Translations under genes and position numbers: made by a program
From: Oceanimonas baumannii
GTDB lineage: Bacteria > Pseudomonadota > Gammaproteobacteria > Enterobacterales > Aeromonadaceae
Assembly (NCBI RefSeq): GCF_002245495.1
Contig: NZ_NQJF01000015.1
Span: 1-64,000, forward strand
Length of the DNA stretch: 64,000 bases
Reading direction: 5' to 3'
The notes under the pieces: generated by a model
Told to the model about the DNA's origin: nothing
Database searches by the model: none
The model's input: the letters and a program-made list of their open reading frames with translations, nothing else
In this document: positions 48,106 to 56,698 of the stretch, piece by piece
Layout: every line of letters begins with the position of its first letter
Position numbering within the stretch: position 1 is the stretch's first letter

Positions 48106-49503
48106 TCACTTAATGGTTACATAAGCATCGGCGAGAGCCGCACAGTAACGCGCCGGCAGCTCACGCTGCTGCTGATCATCACCCAAATGGCTGAATTCAT
48201 CAGGAAGCGGCGACAGTTTCATGGTGGAAAGCAGTTCACCCGTGCTGTTAAGGACCTGGGCACGCGTCAGCAACAGATCGTAGTGACCCTGAATGTAATT
48301 ACGCTCGGCCTGATAGGCTTCGTTTTCAGAGTCGAGCACATCCAGCAAGGAACGACGGCCAATGCCAAATTGCTGGCGGTATGCTTCAACTACCCGGACA
48401 GATGATTCTTTGTGTGACAGCAGCAGATCAATTTTTTGCTTCAGGTTCTGCAGTTCAGACCAGGCAATGGTGGCGCTCTGGCGCAAATCAACACAGGTCT
48501 TGTCACGCAGGCTCTCAGCCTGGGAGATACGGTGATATGCCGCCTGCTGGGCAGCCCGATCACTGCCTCCCCGGAACAGGTTATAACGGGCACGCAGCTC
48601 AATCAGGCTCTCATCCCCACGGCGGCTGGGATCGGTTCGATTATCAAAGCCGTTGTTGTTCTGATAAATACCGTGACTCAGACCCAGTTCCAGCGTCGGG
48701 TAATAGTTGGATTCCGCAATGGTCATGGCCGACTCGGCGGCATCGATATTGGAAAAAGCGGCATATAACGCCGGATTGTTCCGGTATACCTTGCCGAGAA
48801 TGGTTTCCAGTTCAGCGGGCAACCCTGCCGACAGTTCCTGGGATTTATCGAGCTGGGCTCCCGGGGCACGACCTACCAGACGCTGGAAACGAGCGGTTAC
48901 ACTTTGCAGGTTACTTAGCTCCGTGCGCAGGTTAGACTGCGCCAGTGCCAGCCGCCCTTCGGTCTGATACAAGTCAGCTTTGTTCGCCACTCCTTTATCA
49001 GCCCGCTGAATAACCTGATCACGCACGGCAAGATGGCTGTCTACGTTACGCTGTGCAAGCTCGGTCAGATAACGGTAACGCTGCACATCCAGGTAAACCT
49101 GGGTCACTTCCAGTGCCTTGTTTTCGGCCTCTTCCCGCAACCGGAAATACTGCTCCGTCACTTGATGACCTGCTTCTGCTACCCGGCCCTGTACGCCAAA
49201 GCCGTCAAACAGCAACTGCGTCACCGACAGCTCGGCATAATCACGATCAAAGTTATCTCTGCCATCAAAATCGCGGCGCGCCAGTCCCAGCGAGGCATCC
49301 AGATCCACCGACGGCAGATAAGCGCCTTTTTCCTTGCGTTGTTCAGCTTGCTGCACCCGCAACGCCTCAGCCTCAAAGCGAACTTCCGGGTTATGCTCCA
49401 GCGCTTCGGTCAATACTGCCTTTAAATCTTCCGCCTGTGCGCTGCCCATCAGCAGCATCATGCTTACGGCCAGTGCAGTGCGTTTTCCTTTGAACTTTAT
49501 CAA
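48106..49503 (-). CDS. outer-membrane channel protein (TolC/LapE type)
   Basis: Outer-membrane efflux protein of the type I system. I place the start at TTG 49503, preceded by AAGGGGA at a good distance; this gives a proper signal peptide (IKFKGKRTALAVSMMLLMGSAQA, cut before EDLK) and 465 residues. The frame to 49590 adds a non-signal leader. Two OEP repeats are visible (residues about 28-215 and 240-440), with LSVTQLLFDGFG and IGRRSLLDVLDSENEAYQAERNYI, typical of the TolC subgroup linked to RTX and adhesin export. First gene of the secretion operon. Confidence 0.92.
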   Translation of the reverse strand: MIKFKGKRTALAVSMMLLMGSAQAEDLKAVLTEALEHNPEVRFEAEALRVQQAEQRKEKGAYLPSVDLDASLGLARRDFDGRDNFDRDYAELSVTQLLFDGFGVQGRVAEAGHQVTEQYFRLREEAENKALEVTQVYLDVQRYRYLTELAQRNVDSHLAVRDQVIQRADKGVANKADLYQTEGRLALAQSNLRTELSNLQSVTARFQRLVGRAPGAQLDKSQELSAGLPAELETILGKVYRNNPALYAAFSNIDAAESAMTIAESNYYPTLELGLSHGIYQNNNGFDNRTDPSRRGDESLIELRARYNLFRGGSDRAAQQAAYHRISQAESLRDKTCVDLRQSATIAWSELQNLKQKIDLLLSHKESSVRVVEAYRQQFGIGRRSLLDVLDSENEAYQAERNYIQGHYDLLLTRAQVLNSTGELLSTMKLSPLPDEFSHLGDDQQQRELPARYCAALADAYVTIK

Positions 49504-49665
49504 CGTGCTTCCCCTTAATGTGCTCTCTGGCAGAGAATTCAAAATTTTCTGAGAAGACAGCCTGGCTGCCATGGGTTTTCTGGTGCCCATGGTATGCCGA
49601 GAAATGTCGCTGTCTTTTGCTGCAGCGGAAATTTCTTTTCCTTCAGGGGAAATAAAATGGTGCGA

Positions 49666-49691
49666 CGGAGCTCTCCCTGCTGGAGAGTCCG
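49666..49691 (-). terminator. possible terminator of the solute-binding protein gene
   Basis: The stem CGGA(G)CTCTCC / GGAGAGTCCG has a loop of five bases and one bulge. On the minus strand it is followed eight bases later by TTTTATTT. It lies 30 bases after the stop at 49721. It would separate the binding-protein gene from the secretion operon in the same orientation. Confidence 0.5.
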
Positions 49692-49720
49692 CCGCTAAAG
49701 AAGTAATGCCTGGAGAGTGG

Positions 49721-50944
49721 TTATGCCGGGAAGTCAGTCACTGGAGGGGGAGACAAAATCTCAATCAGGCGAGCCACCGCATCATCATCTGAAAGCTGCT
49801 GATTAAAGTGATGCATGATGACCTGTTCAATCTGCTCGCGATGTTCATATCTGAATGACACCACAGTGCCATGCATGTGCGACATTCTCATGTTGTTGAT
49901 CACCTTGCGCGAGCAATCGTTGAAACCATCCAGCGAAATATCGACTCTGGCCGGAAGTCCTCCGCTGAGCAGACTCCAGCGCTTTTGGAAATCGCGGCCC
50001 ATGATGGTGTTGATAAAGCGTTGTTTGTCTTGCAGGCTGGCCGGTGAACCCTGATAACTGACCATCAAATCACTGATAAAAATAGGCATGGCCTGAGTGC
50101 CGGGAAAGTGAAAACACTCAAAATCCCGCCCTGGTTGCCAACCTGCTCCGGTTAAGGCTGCATTGGCCCAGGTACCCTGTAAATGCATCAATGCCTGGCC
50201 ATTTTGCATCAGCGCCATGGCATCCTGCGGCGTCAGGCTCTGATAATTGTCGGGAGCAAATGACCGTAGCGTGTTCATCCGGCTGAAAATACGCCGCAGC
50301 CGCCTGTCATCCCCCTCGTGTAACTTCCGCTCTATCAGAATGCGGCGATAGTGATCTACTCCCAATACATCAATGGCAACAACACTGAACAACACGGAGA
50401 TATTCCAGTTGCTGCCACTGACGGCCAGTGGGATCCAGCCTTTGTCCTGTGCTTTCTGCAACACCACCAGCAATTCCTGCCAGTTATCGGGAGGGCGGCT
50501 TTCCAGTTGCCGCCATAACGATGTATTCACCCATAGCCAGTTAATGGCGTGCACCGACACCGGCACCGCAAACCACCGCTCTCCCTGCTTGGCCGTTTGC
50601 TGAACCGCCAGAGGGATCCAGTCGTCCCAGCCGGGTGCGGCATCAGGATAGACAATGTCCCTGAGATGCGCGGGCTGTACGCGATGTCCGGACAACTGCG
50701 CAAAATCGGGCGGTCTGCCTTGCTGCAAGCGTTCCGTGAGCTGGCTGAAATAGGACTGGAAGCCCACACCAGCCACGCCTGATGCGCTCAGCTCCACCCC
50801 CTGATGTTTTAGCTCTTTTGCCATCAATGACACCAGCTTCTGCTCCGCCGGTGATGCCCACCAGTGCATCAAGTCGATCTCTGTGCCGGACAAACGGGAG
50901 CAAAAAAGCATGGTCATACAAAAAAAGATTCGTTTAGCTCTCAT
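49721..50944 (-). CDS. orphan periplasmic solute-binding protein (family 1, sugar-type)
   Basis: 407 residues from the ATG at 50944 (a GTG three codons earlier is possible). A short signal peptide (RIFFCMTMLFCSRLSG) is followed by an extracellular solute-binding family 1 fold: IDLMHWWASPAEQKLVSLMAKEL, PPDFAQLSG, NTSLWRQLESRPPDNWQELL, DAMALMQNGQALMHLQGTWA. Sugar-ABC binding proteins share this pattern, but no permease or ATPase gene is nearby. It is divergent from a receiver-AraC regulator and hybrid kinase gene pair, so I infer a sensory partner for that kinase. Confidence 0.85.
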   Translation of the reverse strand: MRAKRIFFCMTMLFCSRLSGTEIDLMHWWASPAEQKLVSLMAKELKHQGVELSASGVAGVGFQSYFSQLTERLQQGRPPDFAQLSGHRVQPAHLRDIVYPDAAPGWDDWIPLAVQQTAKQGERWFAVPVSVHAINWLWVNTSLWRQLESRPPDNWQELLVVLQKAQDKGWIPLAVSGSNWNISVLFSVVAIDVLGVDHYRRILIERKLHEGDDRRLRRIFSRMNTLRSFAPDNYQSLTPQDAMALMQNGQALMHLQGTWANAALTGAGWQPGRDFECFHFPGTQAMPIFISDLMVSYQGSPASLQDKQRFINTIMGRDFQKRWSLLSGGLPARVDISLDGFNDCSRKVINNMRMSHMHGTVVSFRYEHREQIEQVIMHHFNQQLSDDDAVARLIEILSPPPVTDFPA

Positions 50945-51128
50945 CGGGGACACTCACCACCTTAAGATCAATTGCAAAATGCACGTCACCATGCTAACAC
51001 AGCGCCTTGATACAAGGCAGTAAGCCCGGGTAATTACCAGATTTAAAACCCTTTTTCTGTTAGCATGATAGGCTGCTCCGAATCCTGCTCTGAGCATTTT
51101 CATTTTGCAAGATTTAAGGTATTTCTAC

Positions 51129-51890
51129 ATGGACTCCAGTGCCCGCCCCCACATCTTGTTAATTGATGACAAGCCTGACGAACTGACCCCGCTGCTCAGT
51201 CTGCTGTCTTCCAGCAATATGCGTTTGTCAGTCTCCGACACCCCTCGCCAGGGCTATCACCGGGCATTGGCACTGAAACCGGACTTGATCATGCTGGATC
51301 TGCATATGCCCAGCCTGGACGGCTTTGCTCTGTGCCGGTTATTGCAGGAGGCGCCAGCTCTGCAACACACTCCTATTTTGTTTTTATCGGCAGCCAATAC
51401 TCTGGAAGAACGGCTGACCGCGCTGAAACTGGGCGGTGTTGATTTCATCAGTAAACCCTATTCCGCCGAAGAAGTGCTGGCCCGCATTCACATTCACCTG
51501 AAACTTTCCCGGCTTCATTCCCCGTCCATCCTTACCGGGGATACAGCCCCAGAGACCGATGCAGACGAGCTGACCCTCAGAGCAGCGGTACGTCTGCTGC
51601 AAGAAAACCTGGCCACGCCACCTTCCCTGGAAGAACTGGCCAAAGCCATTGGTACCTATGAGAAGCGTCTGTTAAAAATTTTCCGGGAACGGCTGGGCAC
51701 CACCGTGTTCGCCTTTATTCGAGAAGCCAGACTTAAAAGAGCCAGAGAGTTACTGGTTAATCACCAGATGACCATTGAAGACATTGCCGGTGTGGTTGGC
51801 TTCAGCAGTGCGGCCAACTTTTCAACGGCCTTTAAAAAACAGGAAGGCGTCAGCCCCCGGGAATACCGCAACCAGCATCAGACACCATGA
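51129..51890 (+). CDS. response regulator with AraC-type DNA-binding domain
   Basis: 253 residues from the ATG at 51129 (AAGGT nine bases upstream); a TTG at 51105 would add eight residues. A receiver domain (1-125) carries the acidic pair LIDDKP, phospho-acceptor Asp57 in LIMLDLHMPSLDG and Lys in FISKPYS. A C-terminal AraC/XylS domain (about 150-250) carries LEELAKAIGTYEKRLLKIF and IEDIAGVVGFSSAANFSTAFKKQEGVSPREYR. Its 3' end overlaps the kinase gene by four bases (ATGA). Targets unknown; the divergent binding-protein gene and the adhesin operon are the obvious candidates. Confidence 0.93.
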   Translation: MDSSARPHILLIDDKPDELTPLLSLLSSSNMRLSVSDTPRQGYHRALALKPDLIMLDLHMPSLDGFALCRLLQEAPALQHTPILFLSAANTLEERLTALKLGGVDFISKPYSAEEVLARIHIHLKLSRLHSPSILTGDTAPETDADELTLRAAVRLLQENLATPPSLEELAKAIGTYEKRLLKIFRERLGTTVFAFIREARLKRARELLVNHQMTIEDIAGVVGFSSAANFSTAFKKQEGVSPREYRNQHQTP

Positions 51891-53791
51891 TTTACAAACA
51901 ATTTCTCTTTTGGCTGCGTTCTGCCTCGCTGCTGGTACCAGCTACTGCCCTGGCATCGGAGCCCACACTTACCTTACAAACGGACAACCCGCTTACTCAG
52001 CTCTGGGCCGGGGTCGAACTCGGCATCATGGTATTGCTGCTTCTCTTTACTCCGCTGGCGGCATGGGCATATCGCAGTATGCTGCTCCTGCTCAGCGGGA
52101 CTGGCATCTGGGTGCAGTTTTTACTCAGTACACTGTACCGCCATGAATGGCAGCAACTAACCACCTGGCATCATGGTTTGGTTCACTGGCAGCCTCAGCT
52201 GACTTCCCTTGTTTTTTTTCTGCTCTTCGGGTGTATACATCTGCTGTTATCACTGGGGCGACAGCCTCGTTATTTACCGTTGCTGGCATGGAGCTATTGT
52301 CTGGCCGGTATCCTGTTATTGCTCTGGCAAGAGACTCAAGCTGACCTGCAGTGGTTTACTCACTACCACAATATGTTCGGCATTGTACTTTTGCTGTTAG
52401 TCACACTTTCATTTTTTCACGGTGTACGTCCAGGTCCGCTGTTCTGGCTCTTTGGCGGTGTAACGACCGCCCTGTTACTGTCTGACCAGACATTATGGCC
52501 TGCCGGGCAACTGTTCCCGGACTATGGGCCAGCATTCAGCCTGCTGTTTATTGCCGCCCTGCTGACCAACGTTCACCGACAGCGGCGAAGCCAGCAGACG
52601 CTGGAACAACAGTTAACAGAAAAACAGCAGAACAGCCTGGATCACCTCGAACGCACAGTGGCCATGCGCACCCGTCAGCTCACCCGCTCTCTGGCAGCCC
52701 GTAATCAGATGCTGGCCCGTATCAGTCACGATCTGCGCGCGCCTCTGGGACATATTATTACCCGGGCCGGGCAGACAGATGCGCACAATTACAAAAAAGA
52801 AAGCGGCTATATTATGCGCACCGCCAACCGGCAGCTGGAACTGCTTGATGATCTGATTGCCTATGCCAGGGGCGAACTGCAGCAGCAGGAACTGACGCTG
52901 GAGTCCCAATACCTATATGCATTTATCAAAGAAATAGAAGAAGAAGGCCGGCTGCTTGCCCGGCAGCATCACAATCGTTTCCGGCTGCATATTGGAGAGC
53001 AGCTGCCGGTACTGATACAGGCCGACTTTCGCAGACTCAGACGTATTATTGTGAACCTGCTCGATAATGCCGCCAAATTTACGCATAACGGTGATATTTC
53101 ACTGTCACTGACCGCTACGGCACTGCCCGGAGAGCAGATAACACTGAACGTAGTGGTGAGCGATACTGGCCCCGGTTTGTCGCCGTCACTTCAGCAGCGG
53201 CTGGACCAGCCTTTTTTGCGCGGCGAGCATAACAAGCAGGGTTACGGGCTGGGCCTCGCCATTGTGACAGAGCTGCTGGCACAGATGAACAGCCAGCTGA
53301 AAACCGAGCAGCCCGCCCAGGGCGGCAGCCGGTTCAGCTTTGAACTGAAACTGGACAAAGGACGGGAATACGACGTTGATCAGGTGTTTATTGATAACCG
53401 GGTGCAGGATCTGGACGGTACCGGTTATCAGATCCTGCTGGTGGATGACATTGCACTGACCTGTACCTATCTGAGTGAGCTGCTGGGAGGCTACGGATTT
53501 GATACCCTCATTGCCCACAGTGCCCGGGAAGCGCTGCACTGCCTTGAGGATGGGCAGGTGGATCTGGTTATCACGGATCAACTGATGCCCGATATGAATG
53601 GCTGGGAATTATTGGCCCAACTGCGGGAAAAACACAGTCATTTGCCGGTATTGCTTTATTCAGCCCTCCCCCCCATGCCCGATAGTCATCACACTCACCT
53701 GCACTTTAATGACACCTTGCTGAAACCCGCCGGCAGTGATGAGTTTCTTCACTGCGTCCAGCATCTGTGTACACAGTATCAGCGGCTTTAA
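51887..53791 (+). CDS. membrane hybrid histidine kinase
   Basis: 634 residues. A likely signal sequence and short periplasmic start are followed by about seven hydrophobic segments (residues 41-225, 7TM-like sensor), a coiled coil, HisKA with His281 (ARISHDLRAPLG), and HATPase_c (NLLDNAAKF, DTGPGL, GYGLGLAI). A C-terminal receiver has Asp564 (LVITDQLMPDMNGW). There is no HPt domain, so phosphate transfer to the AraC-type regulator would be direct or need an outside HPt. The end overlaps the convergent receiver-HPt fragment by four bases. Confidence 0.92.
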   Translation: MIYKQFLFWLRSASLLVPATALASEPTLTLQTDNPLTQLWAGVELGIMVLLLLFTPLAAWAYRSMLLLLSGTGIWVQFLLSTLYRHEWQQLTTWHHGLVHWQPQLTSLVFFLLFGCIHLLLSLGRQPRYLPLLAWSYCLAGILLLLWQETQADLQWFTHYHNMFGIVLLLLVTLSFFHGVRPGPLFWLFGGVTTALLLSDQTLWPAGQLFPDYGPAFSLLFIAALLTNVHRQRRSQQTLEQQLTEKQQNSLDHLERTVAMRTRQLTRSLAARNQMLARISHDLRAPLGHIITRAGQTDAHNYKKESGYIMRTANRQLELLDDLIAYARGELQQQELTLESQYLYAFIKEIEEEGRLLARQHHNRFRLHIGEQLPVLIQADFRRLRRIIVNLLDNAAKFTHNGDISLSLTATALPGEQITLNVVVSDTGPGLSPSLQQRLDQPFLRGEHNKQGYGLGLAIVTELLAQMNSQLKTEQPAQGGSRFSFELKLDKGREYDVDQVFIDNRVQDLDGTGYQILLVDDIALTCTYLSELLGGYGFDTLIAHSAREALHCLEDGQVDLVITDQLMPDMNGWELLAQLREKHSHLPVLLYSALPPMPDSHHTHLHFNDTLLKPAGSDEFLHCVQHLCTQYQRL

Positions 53792-54474
53792 TCTGTCTGA
53801 CCTTGGACGCCAAACTCGGCTTTCAACCGGGCAGCCGTTGCCTTCACCAGCACCGGCACCTGACTTGCCAGTTTCAGTGCGCGCTGTTCATCCTGCTCCT
53901 TTAAGGCAGCACTGATCAGCCGTGCCTGCTCGGACAACCCCTCCAGCCCGGCTTGCCCGGCCGTGCCGGCCATGTTGTGCGCCAGCTCACGAAGGGCCTG
54001 CCCCTTCCCGCTCTCCGCCAAAACAGCAAAATGCTGCTGCCATTCTTCACAACTGCTGAGGGTCATCTGCATTAACGCCGCAAAACGATCTTCAGGCAGC
54101 CGCTGCTGTAACCGGCTGAGGAACTCGGCATTCACCACCGGTTGGGGATGCAGGCAATCGGCCAGTACCTGCCACAGTTGCTGCTCATCTATAGGCTTGG
54201 CAATATGCCCGTTCATCCCCGCCTTGTAGCATTGCAACCTGTCTGCAGGGCTGTCACTGGCCGACAGCGCGATAACCGGCACCCGTTCATATCCAGCCAG
54301 ACGGCGAATACGACGGCAGGTTTCCAGGCCATCGAGCCCGGGCATCATCAGGTCGAGCAAAACGCCGTCGTAACCATCACATTCCTTTTGCTCAAGCAAG
54401 GCTAATGCCGCTTCCCCGCTGCCAGCCGTGTCCACCCGAATACCACTCTCCTGCAACAGTTCCGCCGCCGGCAA
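53788..54474 (-). pseudogene. receiver-HPt part of a broken hybrid kinase
   Basis: The frame holds a receiver lacking its first strand and acidic pair: it begins at AAELLQESGIRVDTAGSGEAAL, but has Asp41 in GVLLDLMMPGLDG and Lys in HIAKPID. An HPt domain with His166 in ELAHNMAGTAG follows. It has no proper start (a TTG at 54474 is the only one, inside the kinase G2 box in another frame). It is the displaced 3' half of the gene at 54402-55889. Possible expression from the TTG cannot be excluded; the receiver would not fold normally, but the HPt part is intact. Confidence 0.75.
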
Positions 54475-55889
54475 ATAGCCAGCCCAAGTCCGGTACCTTC
54501 ATGGTGATATTGCGACAGGCTATGTAATTGTTCAAAGGGAGAAAAAATACTTTCCTGATACTCAGGTGCAATCCCCTGCCCCTGGTCGGTGACCTCAGCA
54601 TACAGCCAGCCCTCCTGAGCATGGGCGTATTCCAGCCTTAACGACACGCTGATTTCACCCTGTTCGCTGAATTTTATGGCATTGCTGAGATAGTTCAGCA
54701 AAATTTGTTTTATCCGCAGCGGATCACCCGATAACACCGGCAACGCCTCACAGGAGGAAAAATACAGTGACAGGCCTTTTTGCTGTGCCCTCTGTTCAAC
54801 CATGATCTGCAATTCATTAACCAGCGCAGACGGAGTGAACGGCACCTTCTGTATGGTCATGCGATCACTGTCCAGCCTGGAAAAATCGAGCAGGTCACTG
54901 ATAATGCCGTGTAAGTGTTTGCCGGCCTGTTCAATTCGCTCCAGCCGCTGCTTCTGTGCAGCCTCCAGCGGATGTTTCAGTACCTGACGGGTCATACCAA
55001 GAATGGCATTCATCGGGGTCCGGATTTCATGGCTGATGTTAGCCAGAAACGCCGCTTTGGCCTTGGTAATGGCTTCGTCACGCTCCAGCCGCTCAGCCTT
55101 TTGCATGGTATCGCTAAACACTTCGAGCGCCTGGGCCATCTGTCCGATTTCATCCTGCCGCTGTGTGTAATCAATCCTCTGCGGATAATCCCGGCGGGCC
55201 AGCCGCCGCATAACCCGGGTCAGCTCGCTCACCGGGTAAGAAAAATGATAAAGGGAGAAACGCCCCGTAAGGCCAATTCCGGTGATTAACATCATGGCAA
55301 ATGCCAGCGCTGTGTTAACCAGGGTTGCCCGCGTTGCGGTATTCAGCTCGTCAGATTTTTTCTGGTAATCAGCGACAACATCGTGATGCAGTACAAGCAG
55401 ATCCGCTTTTAACGAGCTGAATGCAGGATCATAATGCTGGCGGATCAGATTCAGCGCCTTATCACCACGCCAACGGGCTGCCCAGTTCACGATTTCTGCC
55501 GACAAAGAAAACACCGTATGTTGGCGTTGCAATATATCATTAAGTGCCTGTGTTTTGGCCGGAAGCAGCGGTTTAAGCTCTTCCACCAGGCCAATCAGCC
55601 GGGCCTGGTGACGGCTTAACTGCGTCTGAGCAGCCTTCATTTGCTCAGATTCTTCTTCGGTGAGCACCGACAAAACAACACGGCTTGCCAGGCTCAGCTC
55701 AAGCGCCGCGTCACCGAATAAAATGGCAGCCTGGGCATCATTATTGAGCAAAAAACGATAATCGTTATCTACCTGCTGCAATGTGCGTAACGAGTAGAGT
55801 GTGATCATTACCGCCATCACACTCAGCAACCCGACCATCAGCATAATTTTGCTGGTCAGAGACAAATTACTGAACCACCTGGCAATCAA
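54402..55889 (-). pseudogene. hybrid histidine kinase, 3' part frameshifted and partly deleted
   Basis: 495-residue open frame: transmembrane helix 1 (about 15-33), a periplasmic four-helix-type sensor (35-185), helix 2 (190-208), HAMP (210-265), HisKA with His287 (FLANISHEIRTPMN), and HATPase_c with YLSNAIKF, DQGQGI and GTGLGLAI. Immediately after this last box (near 54474) the frame turns into 23 unrelated residues. The end of the ATPase domain, the linker and the first strand of the receiver are missing. The rest of the receiver and the HPt continue in another frame. The original was a BarA-like tripartite kinase. Confidence 0.75.
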
Positions 55890-56131
55890 GTTAATGCGCT
55901 CCTTGCTTTTCGCACCAATGTTTAAGCTGGAGAGGCTCCCCGGGCCAACGCTCCAGAATCAGAACATATCGCCTTTTCCGCGGCCATCACCCAAGGTGCC
56001 GCAAACCCGCATTGCAGAGCTTGCATGACGTGACGGACGAAATCCACTGCGATCGAACTCGTTTCCGGGTAGAGACACCGGATTGTACAGGTGCACACGA
56101 TAAGAGAGCGACTTTCTGAGCTGAGAGCAGG

Positions 56132-56476
56132 CTATATCATTGGAATCGTGGACAGCAGCAGTAGCCCGGCCATGCCATAGTTAAACCCTTTCACGCGCTT
56201 ATCGGTAGTTAACCAGCGTTGCAGTTGCATTCCGGCTGCGGTCCAGAATGTGACGGATGGCAGGTTTGCCAAACAAAAGATACCCGCAATCACGGTGAGC
56301 TCCAGCCAGGCATCACCACTGCTGTACACCGTAATGGCCGTTAATGCCATCGACCAACCTTTGGGATTAACCCATTGAAATGCGACCGCACCGGTAAAAG
56401 ACATCGGGCGAAAATCGCGTGTTGCTTCGGCCTTGTCGCTGGTAGCAATTCTGTACGTTAAATCGATCACAACCAT
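56132..56476 (-). pseudogene. truncated LysE/RhtB exporter
   Basis: 114 residues that match only the C-terminal half of LysE-family exporters (VAFQWVNPKGWSMALTAITVYSSG, two later hydrophobic helices). The N-terminal half with its first three helices is absent: an in-frame TAA lies 11 codons before the ATG, and the sequence up to the CusS-type gene shows no trace of it in other frames. A decayed remnant, next to other signs of deletion in this region. Confidence 0.7.
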
Positions 56477-56698
56477 GGTGGTAATGGATACGCCAAAAGA
56501 CGAGCGTTAGCCAGTCAGGGCTCATCAGCATACGTACTATTTAGACAGTAGGTTCTGGATAAATGAAAGCCCGTATCAAGCATATAACACAGTGCCTGAA
56601 GAACTTGGCGACATCAGTGCCAATACCTCCGCTGGTCGCAGCGAAGGGTTAACGATACAGTAGAGGCTGTTATTACCCACAGGAGCGCAATACCCGCC

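Noticed and set aside
49721-50944. Part of a sugar ABC importer operon
   Set aside because: No permease or ATPase gene lies on either side; the neighbours are a secretion operon and two-component genes.
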